From Dokdonia sp. Hel_I_53 (GTDB lineage Bacteria; Bacteroidota; Bacteroidia; Flavobacteriales; Flavobacteriaceae): a DNA stretch of 64,000 bases. Location: positions 2,251,001-2,315,000 of the forward strand of contig NZ_VISL01000001.1 in the NCBI RefSeq assembly GCF_007827465.1, read 5' to 3'. Under the pieces are notes generated by a model. That model was not told where the DNA came from. It saw nothing but the letters and a program-made list of their open reading frames with translations, and made no database searches. How positions within the stretch are numbered: position 1 is the first letter of the stretch; the number at the start of each line of letters is the position of its first letter. Of the stretch, positions 16,958 through 26,700 are shown piece after piece. The translations under genes were made by a program, and so were the position numbers.

Positions 16958-17563
16958 TTACAATTTTAAGGGACTTTGCTCCGTTACTGCTGCCCCATTA
17001 TATTTTAATGTCCAACCTAGTGAATTTGTCAATATGTATATTTTTGAAAGCTCTGAAATGAGTCTATTTTCTGCATTTGTATATAAATCAGATGCTTTAA
17101 TTTTTTGACGTAAGTTAGATAGTACTCTTTTCTTTATGATATTGTAATCACGGGCATTAAACTGGTTTAAGTAATCTTGTTGTACATCGTAGTATTCTAT
17201 ATTGGGATTTATGTTGAGTTCTGGCTTTGGAATATTTGTAATGTACACTGTTTTTGAAAGCTCATCTATTTTTGTGGTTACCTTACTTAAATCATACGAT
17301 ATAGATGCTTCGGCGTTAACAACAACTAGCGCTTTTTTTGAGGCAGATAGTACATCTACGTAAAATCTCTTTGAATCTTTATAGCTAAAGACTTGTGCAT
17401 AGCTACCTTCTGTAACAATGAGCTTCCCAACATTTCTTATTTCTTTCTCAATAAGTGCTGTGTTTGCCTCTAGCTGCTCACGATTATTCTTGATATGCTC
17501 ACAATAGCGTAACCCAAAAACAATAACCAACGCAAGTACTGCTCCTAGAAAAATTTTTCTCAT
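16958..17563 (-). CDS. DUF4230 domain protein
   Basis: A 201-residue protein with an N-terminal membrane anchor (residues about 4-20, FLGAVLALVIVFGLRYC) and a mainly beta and helical domain whose segments (VGKLIVTEGSYAQVFSY, AEASISYDLSKV, ITNIPKPELNINPNIEYYD) fit DUF4230. The function of the family is unknown. The gene is convergent with the GH65 gene and is preceded by a hairpin 30 bases upstream of its start and a second palindrome further upstream, so its leader may be regulated. Confidence 0.8.
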   Translation of the reverse strand: MRKIFLGAVLALVIVFGLRYCEHIKNNREQLEANTALIEKEIRNVGKLIVTEGSYAQVFSYKDSKRFYVDVLSASKKALVVVNAEASISYDLSKVTTKIDELSKTVYITNIPKPELNINPNIEYYDVQQDYLNQFNARDYNIIKKRVLSNLRQKIKASDLYTNAENRLISELSKIYILTNSLGWTLKYNGAAVTEQSPLKL

Positions 17564-17593
17564 AGTAAGATTTGAGAAAGTAAGTTATAAAAT

Positions 17594-17621
17594 AAAAGCC
17601 ACACATTGCTGTGTGGCTTTT
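17594..17621 (-). terminator. Terminator-like hairpin with GCAA loop
   Basis: Perfect 12-base arms AAAAGCCACACA and TGTGTGGCTTTT. On the minus strand the loop is GCAA (a GNRA tetraloop) and the stem is followed by ATTTTAT. It may end transcripts from the upstream operon or act as an attenuator in the DUF4230 leader. Confidence 0.55.
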
Positions 17622-17708
17622 GAAATAGCTTTTTAATCCCCCAATTTAAAAGTCTATTTGTTAGTGATTTTTGTTGATGTAAATATACAAGAGGCCATCA
17701 TTTTTTTT

Positions 17709-17726
17709 TAGGGGCAAATGCCCCTA
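17709..17726. promoter_or_regulatory. Inverted repeat upstream of DUF4230
   Basis: Arms TAGGGGCA and TGCCCCTA separated by AA. It follows a run of T on the plus strand and lacks a T-run on the correct side for a terminator, so an operator is more likely. Confidence 0.35.
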
Positions 17727-18000
17727 ATTATAAATATTCCAAAATCAAACATTCTAAGTGTTTTAAACTAGGGTTTCATTATTAGGTTAAGATATTTTAA
17801 AAGGTCTTTGAGATTATTTTTAGAAAAATGCGCATTCTTGAAAGGATTCTTTGAGATATATACTTGCTTTCTCAAAAAATTATATTTTCTAGGATAGCGT
17901 TTTCTAAGTGCGAACTAACAAGATCGCATTCAGCAACATCTACTCTTCTGAGAATAGCTTTCTTTGAAAAATCACTAAATAATGAATGTTGTGTGAAATA

Positions 18001-18016
18001 TGCTTTCGCGAAAGCA
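18001..18016. repeat. Repeated palindrome, copy 6 (symmetric variant, intergenic)
   Basis: TGCTTTCGCGAAAGCA keeps the perfect symmetry with T/A in place of the outer C/G. Confidence 0.9.
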
Positions 18017-18290
18017 GAATTACAATTTAAAGGGATTGCACGCGCTAAAACCCTGCTCCCGTCATTTTTACATTCAGTAAAAAATGCAACTCTAAACCAA
18101 GCGCTCCCTTAACTTGCATTAGATAAGTTACAATACTTAAAAGTGTATTCTAAAAAAGTGGTGTTTTTAGGATGTGCGTCTTGAAAATTTTAGCTTATAA
18201 ACAGAAATAAATCAGATTCACTTTTTTTGATAGTGTCAAGAGTGTAGTTAAAATGAGAGAATTTTTTTACGAATAAGTAGTTCGGAAATA

Positions 18291-19181
18291 TTACTCGTTT
18301 ATCGGAAGGAAAATCTCTACTTTCCAGTCTAGTTCATTCCCACCCATATTAGGGTTGTTGTAAAAAACTTCTATAGGTAAGGGAATTGCTTCGATATTAT
18401 GAGTCTCTGCATACTGCAGTAGAGCATACCACGCACGATCTGAAGTAATGTAATTGCCATTATATGTCGCTTTCAATACTTTTTGTTGGTGGCGAATTCC
18501 GAATTTAATGCCTGAAATTTGAGGTAATGAATTTAAAGACTTTATAGGGAATGCAAATTGATAGGAGATGCTATCCTTACCTGTATCCCAATGTGTGATG
18601 TTTAAAAAAGGAGGTCCGTCTAATTGCAGATTGTTTGCAACAAGTTTGTTCTCTATGAATAAAATATCGCGCATCATGCCACTTACTTTTTTATCTTGAG
18701 GCCCGTTAAACTCTGTGTAAGCATAATCTTTCCTAGGTAATATCGTTAGTCCATCTATTTCTATTTTTATATTTTCTAAATGAGATCTAATAAAATCTGT
18801 GAATTGTAAAACTGTAGCTTTTGATCTTCTTTCAAATGATGTGTGAAAGAATACTTTTTTTAAACGATCTAAACCACCTAACTTTTCATCGGTAATATAT
18901 ATAGTAATATCTGTTAGAGAGTCGTGTTTTCTTTCTAAATTCCAATTATAGGTGTGGATGGAATCATTGAAAGAGAGTTTTTGAATAAGGTTCTTAGTGT
19001 TAATCTGTAAAATTGGATAATTCTTATTATAAATGCGATTCCAGCTTTTAAGAGTTTGGTTAACTGTTCCAACATTAGTTCTAACGGATAGCTTTGCTAT
19101 ATAATCATCTGGTTTTATAAACATAAACCAAGTCATAATCATCAAAATGATAACTAGAACTAATAGAACTGCTTTTTTCAT
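18291..19181 (-). CDS. Membrane-anchored GyrI-like effector-binding protein
   Basis: A 296-residue protein with one N-terminal membrane segment (residues 4-22) and a long charged region, followed by a C-terminal domain (about 145-296) that resembles the GyrI-like/AraC effector-binding fold: PPFLNITHWDTGKDSISYQ, a central YNGNYITSDRAWYALLQYA where SOUL/GyrI proteins have their conserved helix, and the closing PLPIEVFYNNPNM...IFLPI strand. This fold usually binds small hydrophobic molecules, but here it lacks a DNA-binding domain. It is the last gene of the susCD/FG-GAP/haloperoxidase operon, 13 bases after the haloperoxidase-like gene. Family assignment is by pattern only; the N-terminal half could be SRPBCC-like. 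Confidence 0.65.
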   Translation of the reverse strand: MKKAVLLVLVIILMIMTWFMFIKPDDYIAKLSVRTNVGTVNQTLKSWNRIYNKNYPILQINTKNLIQKLSFNDSIHTYNWNLERKHDSLTDITIYITDEKLGGLDRLKKVFFHTSFERRSKATVLQFTDFIRSHLENIKIEIDGLTILPRKDYAYTEFNGPQDKKVSGMMRDILFIENKLVANNLQLDGPPFLNITHWDTGKDSISYQFAFPIKSLNSLPQISGIKFGIRHQQKVLKATYNGNYITSDRAWYALLQYAETHNIEAIPLPIEVFYNNPNMGGNELDWKVEIFLPINE

Positions 19182-19194
19182 GGTATTAAAGAAC

Positions 19195-20550
19195 TTAATT
19201 AAAGCTAAGCTGTGTATTATTTTTCATCTGAAGTGAAGTAACGACATATTTTCCAAGTGCTATTCCTTGTTTTAATCCTTCATCTACAGCGACACGGTAA
19301 TGGATTCCCCCGTACATACGGCTTACTGCCGCTTCTTGTGCAGCAGCTTTAAAAGACTTGAATTCACGTACTGGTAAACCATATGGAGTTTCCGTATCGT
19401 CCAAAAAGGAAAAATTAGTACCAAAGATACTTGTCAAACTTTCTGCTGCGGCTCCTGAGACTACGGAGTGGCCACTTACATATTCTGGAAAAGGAGGTGT
19501 TTGTAATATAGGCTTCCATGCATCGTCAATATGATCATTGATAAGTGTTTCTGGTCGAATAAGATTAGATCTATATTTTTCATCCCAGCAAGAGATAAAA
19601 GCATCTGCCATAGCTACAGAAGTTTTTGCATAAGCATATAATGTATTTGAAACGTCAAACCCTGATTTTTTAGCGGCAATTTTTGTAATCCCCATCCAGT
19701 GCCCTCCAGGAGTTATTTTTTTTGTAGCAAACATTAAGTGGCCCCGAGTAACAGATACATATGGATTACAATCCCAAAATTGAGCTATTGCAATTTCTTC
19801 TGAGTTATCCCCATCTGCAGTGATTTGTTGACTAATGTCATAAACCTCTTTGACTTGTTTATAAAAATCTGAACCTTCTTGCATTGAAAATGCTGGAGGC
19901 GGTATTGGTTTAAATTGATCTGCCGTTCTGATTACAAAAGGGCGTATTTTGTTCCAGTGAGGTTCAATACCATCCATATATGCCGGTGGAGTAGGTTGCC
20001 AGCGTGAAGGCTCATCAGAAAAGACGGAGAATTTAGGCATCGTTCGAGTTTGCTTATAATTATCCTTATCCATCCAGTCTGCAATATGACCAGTGACCTC
20101 CGCAGCATATTTTTTCGAGGAATTAAAAACAACATCATTTTTACTTTCCCAAATTTTATAAAGACTGTCGCGATATATTTCAATTTTATTTTCAGAAAAA
20201 ATTAAACGCTTACTGAGTTCTATATGAGTCATTAAAGCGGATAGCTCATAATTTACTGGAGCATCTAAAGCGGGCTTTGGGATAGCATTTAAATCTTTTA
20301 ACTGTCCTGATAGAGGGTTGAGACCATTGTCTTTTAAAGCGAGAATCTCGTAGGCTGCAATGTTGGGGTAAGCATAAATTCTACTCGCCACTGGAGGAGA
20401 GAAGATATCATGAATAATAACATCAGTAACCTTATCGATGGTAGTATGAAAATGATCTGGAGTGATTACAATAGGCTCCTCATTTTTTTTACAAGACATG
20501 ATGCAAAAGAAGCTTAAAAATATTACTATTGAAGATTTCATTAATTTCAT
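19195..20550 (-). CDS. Vanadium haloperoxidase/PAP2-family lipoprotein
   Basis: A 451-residue lipoprotein (signal peptide ending IMSC, lipid Cys20). All three vanadate/phosphate-binding motifs of the vanadium haloperoxidase/PAP2 superfamily are present: KxxxxxxRP with K325 and R332, SGH with H361 (YVSGHS, where the usual Pro is Val), and SRMYGGIH with R411 and H417. The arrangement and the all-helical length fit the vanadium-dependent haloperoxidase-like group rather than short PAP2 phosphatases. Known relatives oxidise halides with peroxide or act as acid phosphatases; which applies here is not decidable from sequence. Its start overlaps the stop of the preceding FG-GAP lipoprotein gene by 4 bases, indicating tight coupling. 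Confidence 0.87.
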   Translation of the reverse strand: MKLMKSSIVIFLSFFCIMSCKKNEEPIVITPDHFHTTIDKVTDVIIHDIFSPPVASRIYAYPNIAAYEILALKDNGLNPLSGQLKDLNAIPKPALDAPVNYELSALMTHIELSKRLIFSENKIEIYRDSLYKIWESKNDVVFNSSKKYAAEVTGHIADWMDKDNYKQTRTMPKFSVFSDEPSRWQPTPPAYMDGIEPHWNKIRPFVIRTADQFKPIPPPAFSMQEGSDFYKQVKEVYDISQQITADGDNSEEIAIAQFWDCNPYVSVTRGHLMFATKKITPGGHWMGITKIAAKKSGFDVSNTLYAYAKTSVAMADAFISCWDEKYRSNLIRPETLINDHIDDAWKPILQTPPFPEYVSGHSVVSGAAAESLTSIFGTNFSFLDDTETPYGLPVREFKSFKAAAQEAAVSRMYGGIHYRVAVDEGLKQGIALGKYVVTSLQMKNNTQLSFN

Positions 20551-23500
20551 CTTTGAGATTGTATTTGATATACCTGTGCTTTATTATTATTAAAAGTAGC
20601 TAGTAAGTACTTTTTTGAGCCTGATGTAATGATGCTTAAGTCTCGTATTGATTTTTGTGCAAAATCTAGACCCAAATTATGTCCAAGAGCTATCGTAGTT
20701 TCATTTTTAATAAGCGCTCCAGAAAATGAGTCTAACCTACCATGATATGGTTTTGTTCCAAAATAGTTGCCACCAGTAAGTACTTCTAGTTTTCCATCCC
20801 CATCAAAATCATGACTAACAAAATTCATAATAGGAGCAATTTGCAAATCAGAATTGAATGCTACAAATGTAAATTGTCCATCATTATTTTTCAAATAGCC
20901 TGACGTTAAATTTGTTGCTGTATGAAGTATAGTGTTTTTTAATAGGTTTTTACCAAATATATCTTCTACCGTTTTTCCAGCAAAGTCATTGTTGTTTTTA
21001 TACTTCTTTTTTAAATATACTAGTTGAGAGGCTAATCCAGTAAGATTCTGAGTCGTATAGTATTTTCCATTTTTTTCCACTGCAAGAACCGTTTCGCTTT
21101 GCCCATTGGTATCGAAGTCGCCGTAATACATGCGTAACGGTTTTTCAATACTTGCTTTAAATTTACTATTTGTCCCCCAATTGCCCAATAAATAGTCCAA
21201 GTCACCATCTTGATCAATATCAAAAGGGACTATGGCTTGCCATAATCCAGACAGGTTTTCCAGCAAGAGATTTTTTTCTAATAGTTTTCCATTTTGATTT
21301 TCAAAAAATCTAGGAGACATCCATTCACCTACTACAATTAGGTCTTCAAGTCCATCACCTGTAAAATCGGACCATACAGCTGCCGTAACCATACCTATTT
21401 TGCCTATTTTATTTTTTGTATCTATCCTATACGTGCCATTTACGTTCTTAAGAAAATAAGAGGGAGGTATAGCTCCAAAGTCTCCTGTGATCATATGGTT
21501 GCCTACAAATAGATCTAAATCACCGTCCCTGTCATAATCAGAAGTCACTATTGTTGAAGTATTATGCGGTGTAGATGGTAGCTCTAGTTTAGACGTAGTA
21601 GTAAGTTGATAATTATTCAATGCTGGATTAGCTAGTGAAAAATCTGCTCCACCTACACCTATGAACAGTTTGTTATCAACAATCACGGCAGAGACATCTT
21701 CTCTTTTTGCAACAGAACTTAAAATTGGGAGTTCCGCTTTCGCGAAAGAGTTAGATTCACCGTAGTAAATTTCTGAGGTGTTGAACTTAGAACTACCAAA
21801 ATAAATATCCTCTAACCCATCTCCATTCAAATCTCCCACAGCTACTGCAGGCCCACGATCAGATGCTTGATATGGTATTAACTTTTGTCTATTAAAGTCA
21901 AGATATGCATCTTCTTTGTGTTCATAAGATATCCCAAGGTTATTTTCTACTTTTGAAAATAGAGGTGCCATTTTCTTATTACTAGTTCTTTCTATTTTGG
22001 GTATATTATTTATAGGTTGTAGCGCTAGTGTTTTATTCGCCAGTATCTGAGGAATATGTTCTCTTGTTTGATCTGGCCAAATGATTAGCAATGAGTCTAC
22101 TGTCTTTGTAGATCCAAGTCCGAAGTGAGCCATAGGCTCAGAAGAGGCTTGAAAACCTCGAGCGGTATATAACTCCTTAAACTGCATTTTCCCATCAGCG
22201 TAGAGGTAGACTTTGGTGCCAATTCCTAAACTATTTTTTTGAGTAAAATCAAACTTTATCTTTAGCCAGTTTGCGGTGCTATCAGTTTGATTTATATAGA
22301 GTAAGACTTCTTCGTTTATCCTATTAACAACTAGGTCTAGATCACCATCATTATCTAAATCTGCTAAGGCAGATGCGCCAGAGACAGAGGGTTTTTCTGA
22401 AATCCAAGTGCTAGAACGGTCTGTAAAGGAAGCCTCTTTTCCGCCTTCAAAAATGATATTTCTCACACTGCCATCTGGCATGAGATCTAATGCTTTCTGA
22501 TCAAGAAGCCTATTCTTATGAAAGCTGTTTTGAATTTGATCACTAGAGATAAAATTGATAAAATCTATATTGTTAGGTCTTTTGGGAATCCCATTTGAGA
22601 TAAATAAATCTTGATTTCCATCTTGATTATAATCTCCAAACAAAGCACTCCAGCTCCAATCTGTTGAAGCTATTCCACTAGCTAATGCTCGCTCTTTGAA
22701 TTGATATCCAGGTTGATTCACAAAGAGCATGTTTCTCGTAAATTGATAATGATACCCAAAACGCTCAGTACGCATTTTTTGAGTTTGCATGTTATCATCA
22801 CCTTCAGAAGACTTGAGCACTCGTTCTTCCGATGGAAGCATGTCTAATGATAGAATATCTGGGTAGCCATCGTGGTTAATATCTGCTACATCATTTCCCA
22901 TTGAGAACCTAGAAGAGTGACTAAAATTCTCTTTTAAGCTTTCGCGGAAGCGCCCATCTTTTAAGTTCACATAATAGTAATCATCCTCATGAAAATCGTT
23001 ACCTACAAATAAGTCTGGCCAGCCATCTTGATTAAAATCTGAAACCGCGACACCTAACCCGTAACCATTTACACCCCCAAATACTCCCGCTTCCTCACTT
23101 ACATCTACAAAGACGCCATTGTCATTTCGTAACAGACGATCTCCTGTTTTAGGATCTCTTTTATTGCGCAAATCAGCTCTACCAAAAGATTCTTGGGTAT
23201 GTACAGCATGATTGAGTTGGTAAATGTCTAGATCACCATCTTGATCATAGTCAAGTAAAGCCGCTGTTGTTCCATAGCTTTGATAGGCAAGCCCATATGC
23301 TTTAGCCTGTTCTGTAAAGGTTAGATCGCCATTATTAATAAATAACTCATCGTGTCCTGTAAAGGAATTTATACCCACGACAGCACGCACATAGATGTCT
23401 AAAAGCCCATCCTCATTTGCATCTAACATAATGGCTCCGGTATTCCAGCTACTTTTACCCTCGACTCTGGCCTGAGCACTTATATCTTCAAATATGAGAT

Positions 23501-23789
23501 TTCCTTTATTGAGATAAAGTTTATTTTTTACTTGATTACCAGACAAATAAATATCTGGGAGTCCATCATTATTAATATCGCCGACTGCAGTACCACCTCC
23601 ATTATAGAAGTAGAGGTAGTCTAAAATATTTAACGAATCACTTTCTTGTAAACTGTTTTTAAAACGAAGCCCCGTTTGTAAACTCGATGGATTCTTAAAT
23701 AGTAAGGCATCACTCCTAGGCACCGATTGCTCTTGGTGGCAAGAGACACAAAATATTACGATTACAAGTAGAGAAAAACGCTGTAACAT
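20547..23789 (-). CDS. FG-GAP/VCBS repeat lipoprotein with ASPIC/UnbV domain (third of three)
   Basis: A 1080-residue lipoprotein (lipobox CVSC, Cys17). The N-terminal half contains FG-GAP/VCBS repeats with Ca-binding loops of the DxNxDGxxD kind (GDINNDGLPDIY near 70, LDANEDGLLDIY near 122, DYDQDGDLDIY and others), expected to form a beta propeller. An ASPIC/UnbV domain follows (about residues 515-600, ending in LGxGxxxxVDSLxIxWP), then a second set of repeats. Relatives include the CRTAC1 family; no enzymatic role is established. The three tandem copies share the NILxYxxFYNGxG start. Two copies of the repeated palindrome lie in frame at 21735 and 22937. It is 6 bases after the preceding paralogue. 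Confidence 0.88.
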   Translation of the reverse strand: MLQRFSLLVIVIFCVSCHQEQSVPRSDALLFKNPSSLQTGLRFKNSLQESDSLNILDYLYFYNGGGTAVGDINNDGLPDIYLSGNQVKNKLYLNKGNLIFEDISAQARVEGKSSWNTGAIMLDANEDGLLDIYVRAVVGINSFTGHDELFINNGDLTFTEQAKAYGLAYQSYGTTAALLDYDQDGDLDIYQLNHAVHTQESFGRADLRNKRDPKTGDRLLRNDNGVFVDVSEEAGVFGGVNGYGLGVAVSDFNQDGWPDLFVGNDFHEDDYYYVNLKDGRFRESLKENFSHSSRFSMGNDVADINHDGYPDILSLDMLPSEERVLKSSEGDDNMQTQKMRTERFGYHYQFTRNMLFVNQPGYQFKERALASGIASTDWSWSALFGDYNQDGNQDLFISNGIPKRPNNIDFINFISSDQIQNSFHKNRLLDQKALDLMPDGSVRNIIFEGGKEASFTDRSSTWISEKPSVSGASALADLDNDGDLDLVVNRINEEVLLYINQTDSTANWLKIKFDFTQKNSLGIGTKVYLYADGKMQFKELYTARGFQASSEPMAHFGLGSTKTVDSLLIIWPDQTREHIPQILANKTLALQPINNIPKIERTSNKKMAPLFSKVENNLGISYEHKEDAYLDFNRQKLIPYQASDRGPAVAVGDLNGDGLEDIYFGSSKFNTSEIYYGESNSFAKAELPILSSVAKREDVSAVIVDNKLFIGVGGADFSLANPALNNYQLTTTSKLELPSTPHNTSTIVTSDYDRDGDLDLFVGNHMITGDFGAIPPSYFLKNVNGTYRIDTKNKIGKIGMVTAAVWSDFTGDGLEDLIVVGEWMSPRFFENQNGKLLEKNLLLENLSGLWQAIVPFDIDQDGDLDYLLGNWGTNSKFKASIEKPLRMYYGDFDTNGQSETVLAVEKNGKYYTTQNLTGLASQLVYLKKKYKNNNDFAGKTVEDIFGKNLLKNTILHTATNLTSGYLKNNDGQFTFVAFNSDLQIAPIMNFVSHDFDGDGKLEVLTGGNYFGTKPYHGRLDSFSGALIKNETTIALGHNLGLDFAQKSIRDLSIITSGSKKYLLATFNNNKAQVYQIQSQR
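21735..21750. repeat. Repeated palindrome, copy 7 (one mismatch, in coding sequence)
   Basis: CGCTTTCGCGAAAGAG in the FG-GAP lipoprotein gene, encoding SFAKAE on the minus strand. Confidence 0.85.
22937..22952. repeat. Repeated palindrome, copy 8 (two mismatches, in coding sequence)
   Basis: AGCTTTCGCGGAAGCG in the same FG-GAP lipoprotein gene, encoding RFRESL on the minus strand. Confidence 0.75.
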
Positions 23790-23795
23790 AAATTA

Positions 23796-26700
23796 TTAAT
23801 CAATCTTAAAAACTCTAGGCTTACCGTCATTAATAGCGGCAATAAGATATTTAGCTCCGTTTTTATCTTCAAAAGGAGAGAGGTGCTTAAGCTCTTCACG
23901 TATAAAAAATCCAGAAGTTGTATATTCTTGCCATTCGAAATTTGTATGCCCATCCCCTAAGAGTACAGCACCGTAACCAGCATCCTGCTGGGAGTATTGA
24001 GGTTTATATTCAAAGTTATTACCACCCATTACTAAATCTAAATTTCCATCACTATTTATATCTACACAAACAACCCCACAAATACAGGAAAATTGCACGC
24101 GTGCTGGAAGCGGTTTTATTTCGTAATCATTATTTCCATTATTAACGGCAATGATTGAAGATGCTGTAGTAACCTCTTTAATGATGGATTTATCCAAGAT
24201 ATGCTTTGGGAAAAGTTCATCTATAGATCTCTTAGCATAATCTGAGGCTTTGAGATTCTTTTTCTTAAGAGAAGATAGCTGTGTAGTAATTTCTTTCTTT
24301 TGATGTATGGGGTAATAGTTCCCTTCTTTCTCATAGGTAGTGATTTGCTCGATAGTGCCATTATTATCAAAGTCATTCACATACATCCGTAGTGAAGAAG
24401 TTTTGGTAGGTTTATAGTGAATGTTTGTTCCAGAATTTCCTATGACTAGATCTAAATCTCCATCTTTGTCAAGGTCTGCTGCACTTATGGTATTCCACCA
24501 GCCAAGGGATTTACTCAAGTTTGTTTCAATTTCGCGTAAGCGGGCGCCTTCGAATTGATACATTTTTATAGCACCCCAGTCTGCCACAGTAATAAGTTCT
24601 TTAATACCATCTTGATTGAGATCAATCCATTGTGCATCTGTTATCATTCCGGCATTAGCTAATATTTTGCTGTTTATGTTGTCTTTTTCAAAATTCCCTT
24701 CACCATCATTTTTGAGAAACAAATGTGTAGGGTCAATCCCATAAATTGCAGTTGTAGATCTAGAGGCTATAAATAAATCGATGTCACCATCTTGATCATA
24801 ATCATATGGGGTAATGGTAGACATACTCTGATCTACAGAAGGTAGGATTATTGCATCTTGAAAAGTACCATTCCCTTCGTTAAGGTATAAGCGAGGTTTG
24901 TAAAAGGAACTCCCACCTACTTGATTTCCACCTGTAGCTACTACCAAATCTAAATGGCCGTCATTATTTACGTCAATAAAGGATGCGGCAGTATCTTCAA
25001 AAATGGTCGCTTTTGAAAAAGAGACGTTGGGCGATACTTCAAGTTTTCCATTTCCTTTGTGTAGGTAAAGCTTCCCTTCTTGATCTTTTGCTCCACCCAA
25101 AAAAATATCTTCATTGCCGTCGCCATTTACATCTCCGACAGCGAGCGCAGGTCCTTCTTGAGATAGTTTTTTGGCAATGAGTCCTTCATAGTCAAAATCA
25201 TTATAATTGTTTTCTTTATGAGCTAGCACTCGTGTATTTGATACCTCAGTGAGTAGCGTTTCTTTTGGTTGAGGTGTTTTTGGGATGTATTTTTCAGTAG
25301 CTTGAGCTATATTTAATGCGAGCTCTTGATTCACTTCAATATTTCTTAGTATTTGTGTCTGGTCATTAGGCCAGATAATCCTTAAAGAGTCTATTAGGTT
25401 TGACTGCCCAAGGCCTATGGTCATGCCATATTCCATCGAGGATTGAAAGCCTCGAGAAGGTATATGTTCTTGAAGTATAGTCTGACCACTGTGGTAAAGT
25501 CGTATTGTTGTGCCAACTGCAAATGGATTGTTTTTAGCTCCTTCAAATTTTAGTTTTATGTAGTTATTCTCTACAAGAAGCTCACTATTATTTTTATATA
25601 TAAATGATGGCATGTTTACATTATTAACGACGAGATCGAGATCGCCATCATTATCTAAATCTCCATATGCAGCACCATTACTCATACTGGATTTTCCGAG
25701 GCCCCAGTTTTTTGCTTCATTTTTAAAGGTGAGATCTCTTTGGTTATGATAGGCGTAATTAGGAAGTGGCTTGACGGGCATTTTATTAATAATTGAATCA
25801 ACAGCTTCCTTTTTTCCTGTTAGCATCATTTTTTTGATAATATCATTTGCCATGAAGTTCACAAAGTCTAGATCTGTTAAATCGTGATTGATGCCATTTG
25901 TAACGAAGATGTCTCTGTAGCCATCATTATCCATATCAAACAAAAGCGAAGACCAGCTCCAGTCTGTTGCTTCTACACCACTATAATATGCAATTTCAGA
26001 GAAGGAACTATTCCCGTTATTGAGTTGTAAGGTGTTTTGAATGTATTGTTTATAGAAATCATTTTTCTGTTTTCGTTTAAAAAGATTATACCCTTCAAAC
26101 TCCATTACAGTCTTGACTCTTTCTTCATCTTCAGGCAACATATCTGTGATGAAGATATCTTGAAACCCATCATTGTTTATATCTGCAATATCAACGCCCA
26201 TTGCAGATAAGCCTAAATGTGAAGTCCAATTTTTAATATCTTCCTTAAAAGTTCCATCTTTATTATTTATATATAAGTAGTCGCGTTCATAAAAATCATT
26301 TGTGATATAAATATCAGGATATAGATCATTATTTATGTCTGTGACAGACACACCTAATCCGAAACCAATAAGACTACCATAGATTCCTGAATCCTTAGTG
26401 ACGTCTGTAAAAGATTCTCCGTCATTGCGAAGTAGGAGATCACCTTTACCTCGAAAAATTATAGGAACATTATCCCAGTTTTCGGCTCTTTTTTCTCTTT
26501 GCTGTTCATACCCAAGACTATTTACTGGGACGTTACTATTGTTTAAAATGTAAACATCTAAATCACCATCCTTGTCATAGTCAAAAAACGTACTGTGAAT
26601 TGTAAATCCAGTGTCAGCAAGATTATAATTTTTTGCTTCTTCTCTAAAAGTTAAATCACCATTATTAATAAATAGTTCATTATGATGATTATCACCCTCT

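Larger units (their letters stand above)
17564..18290. other. 727-base region without a recognisable gene
   Basis: Both strands are interrupted by stops except an 82-codon frame at 17864-18112 that starts with TTG, carries a copy of the repeated palindrome and shows no family signature. Contents I can name are a terminator-like hairpin (17594-17621), an inverted repeat (17709-17726) and palindrome copy 6 (18001-18016). It lies downstream of the long minus-strand operon, so it may contain a long 3' untranslated region or a small RNA. Confidence 0.5.

Noticed and set aside
17709..17726. Terminator made by TAGGGGCA/TGCCCCTA arms
   Set aside because: The T-run is before the stem on the plus strand and there is none after it on either strand, so it does not fit a terminator.
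17864..18112. 82-codon open frame in the gene-free region
   Set aside because: It starts with TTG, has no family signature and includes the repeated palindrome; coding evidence is too weak.
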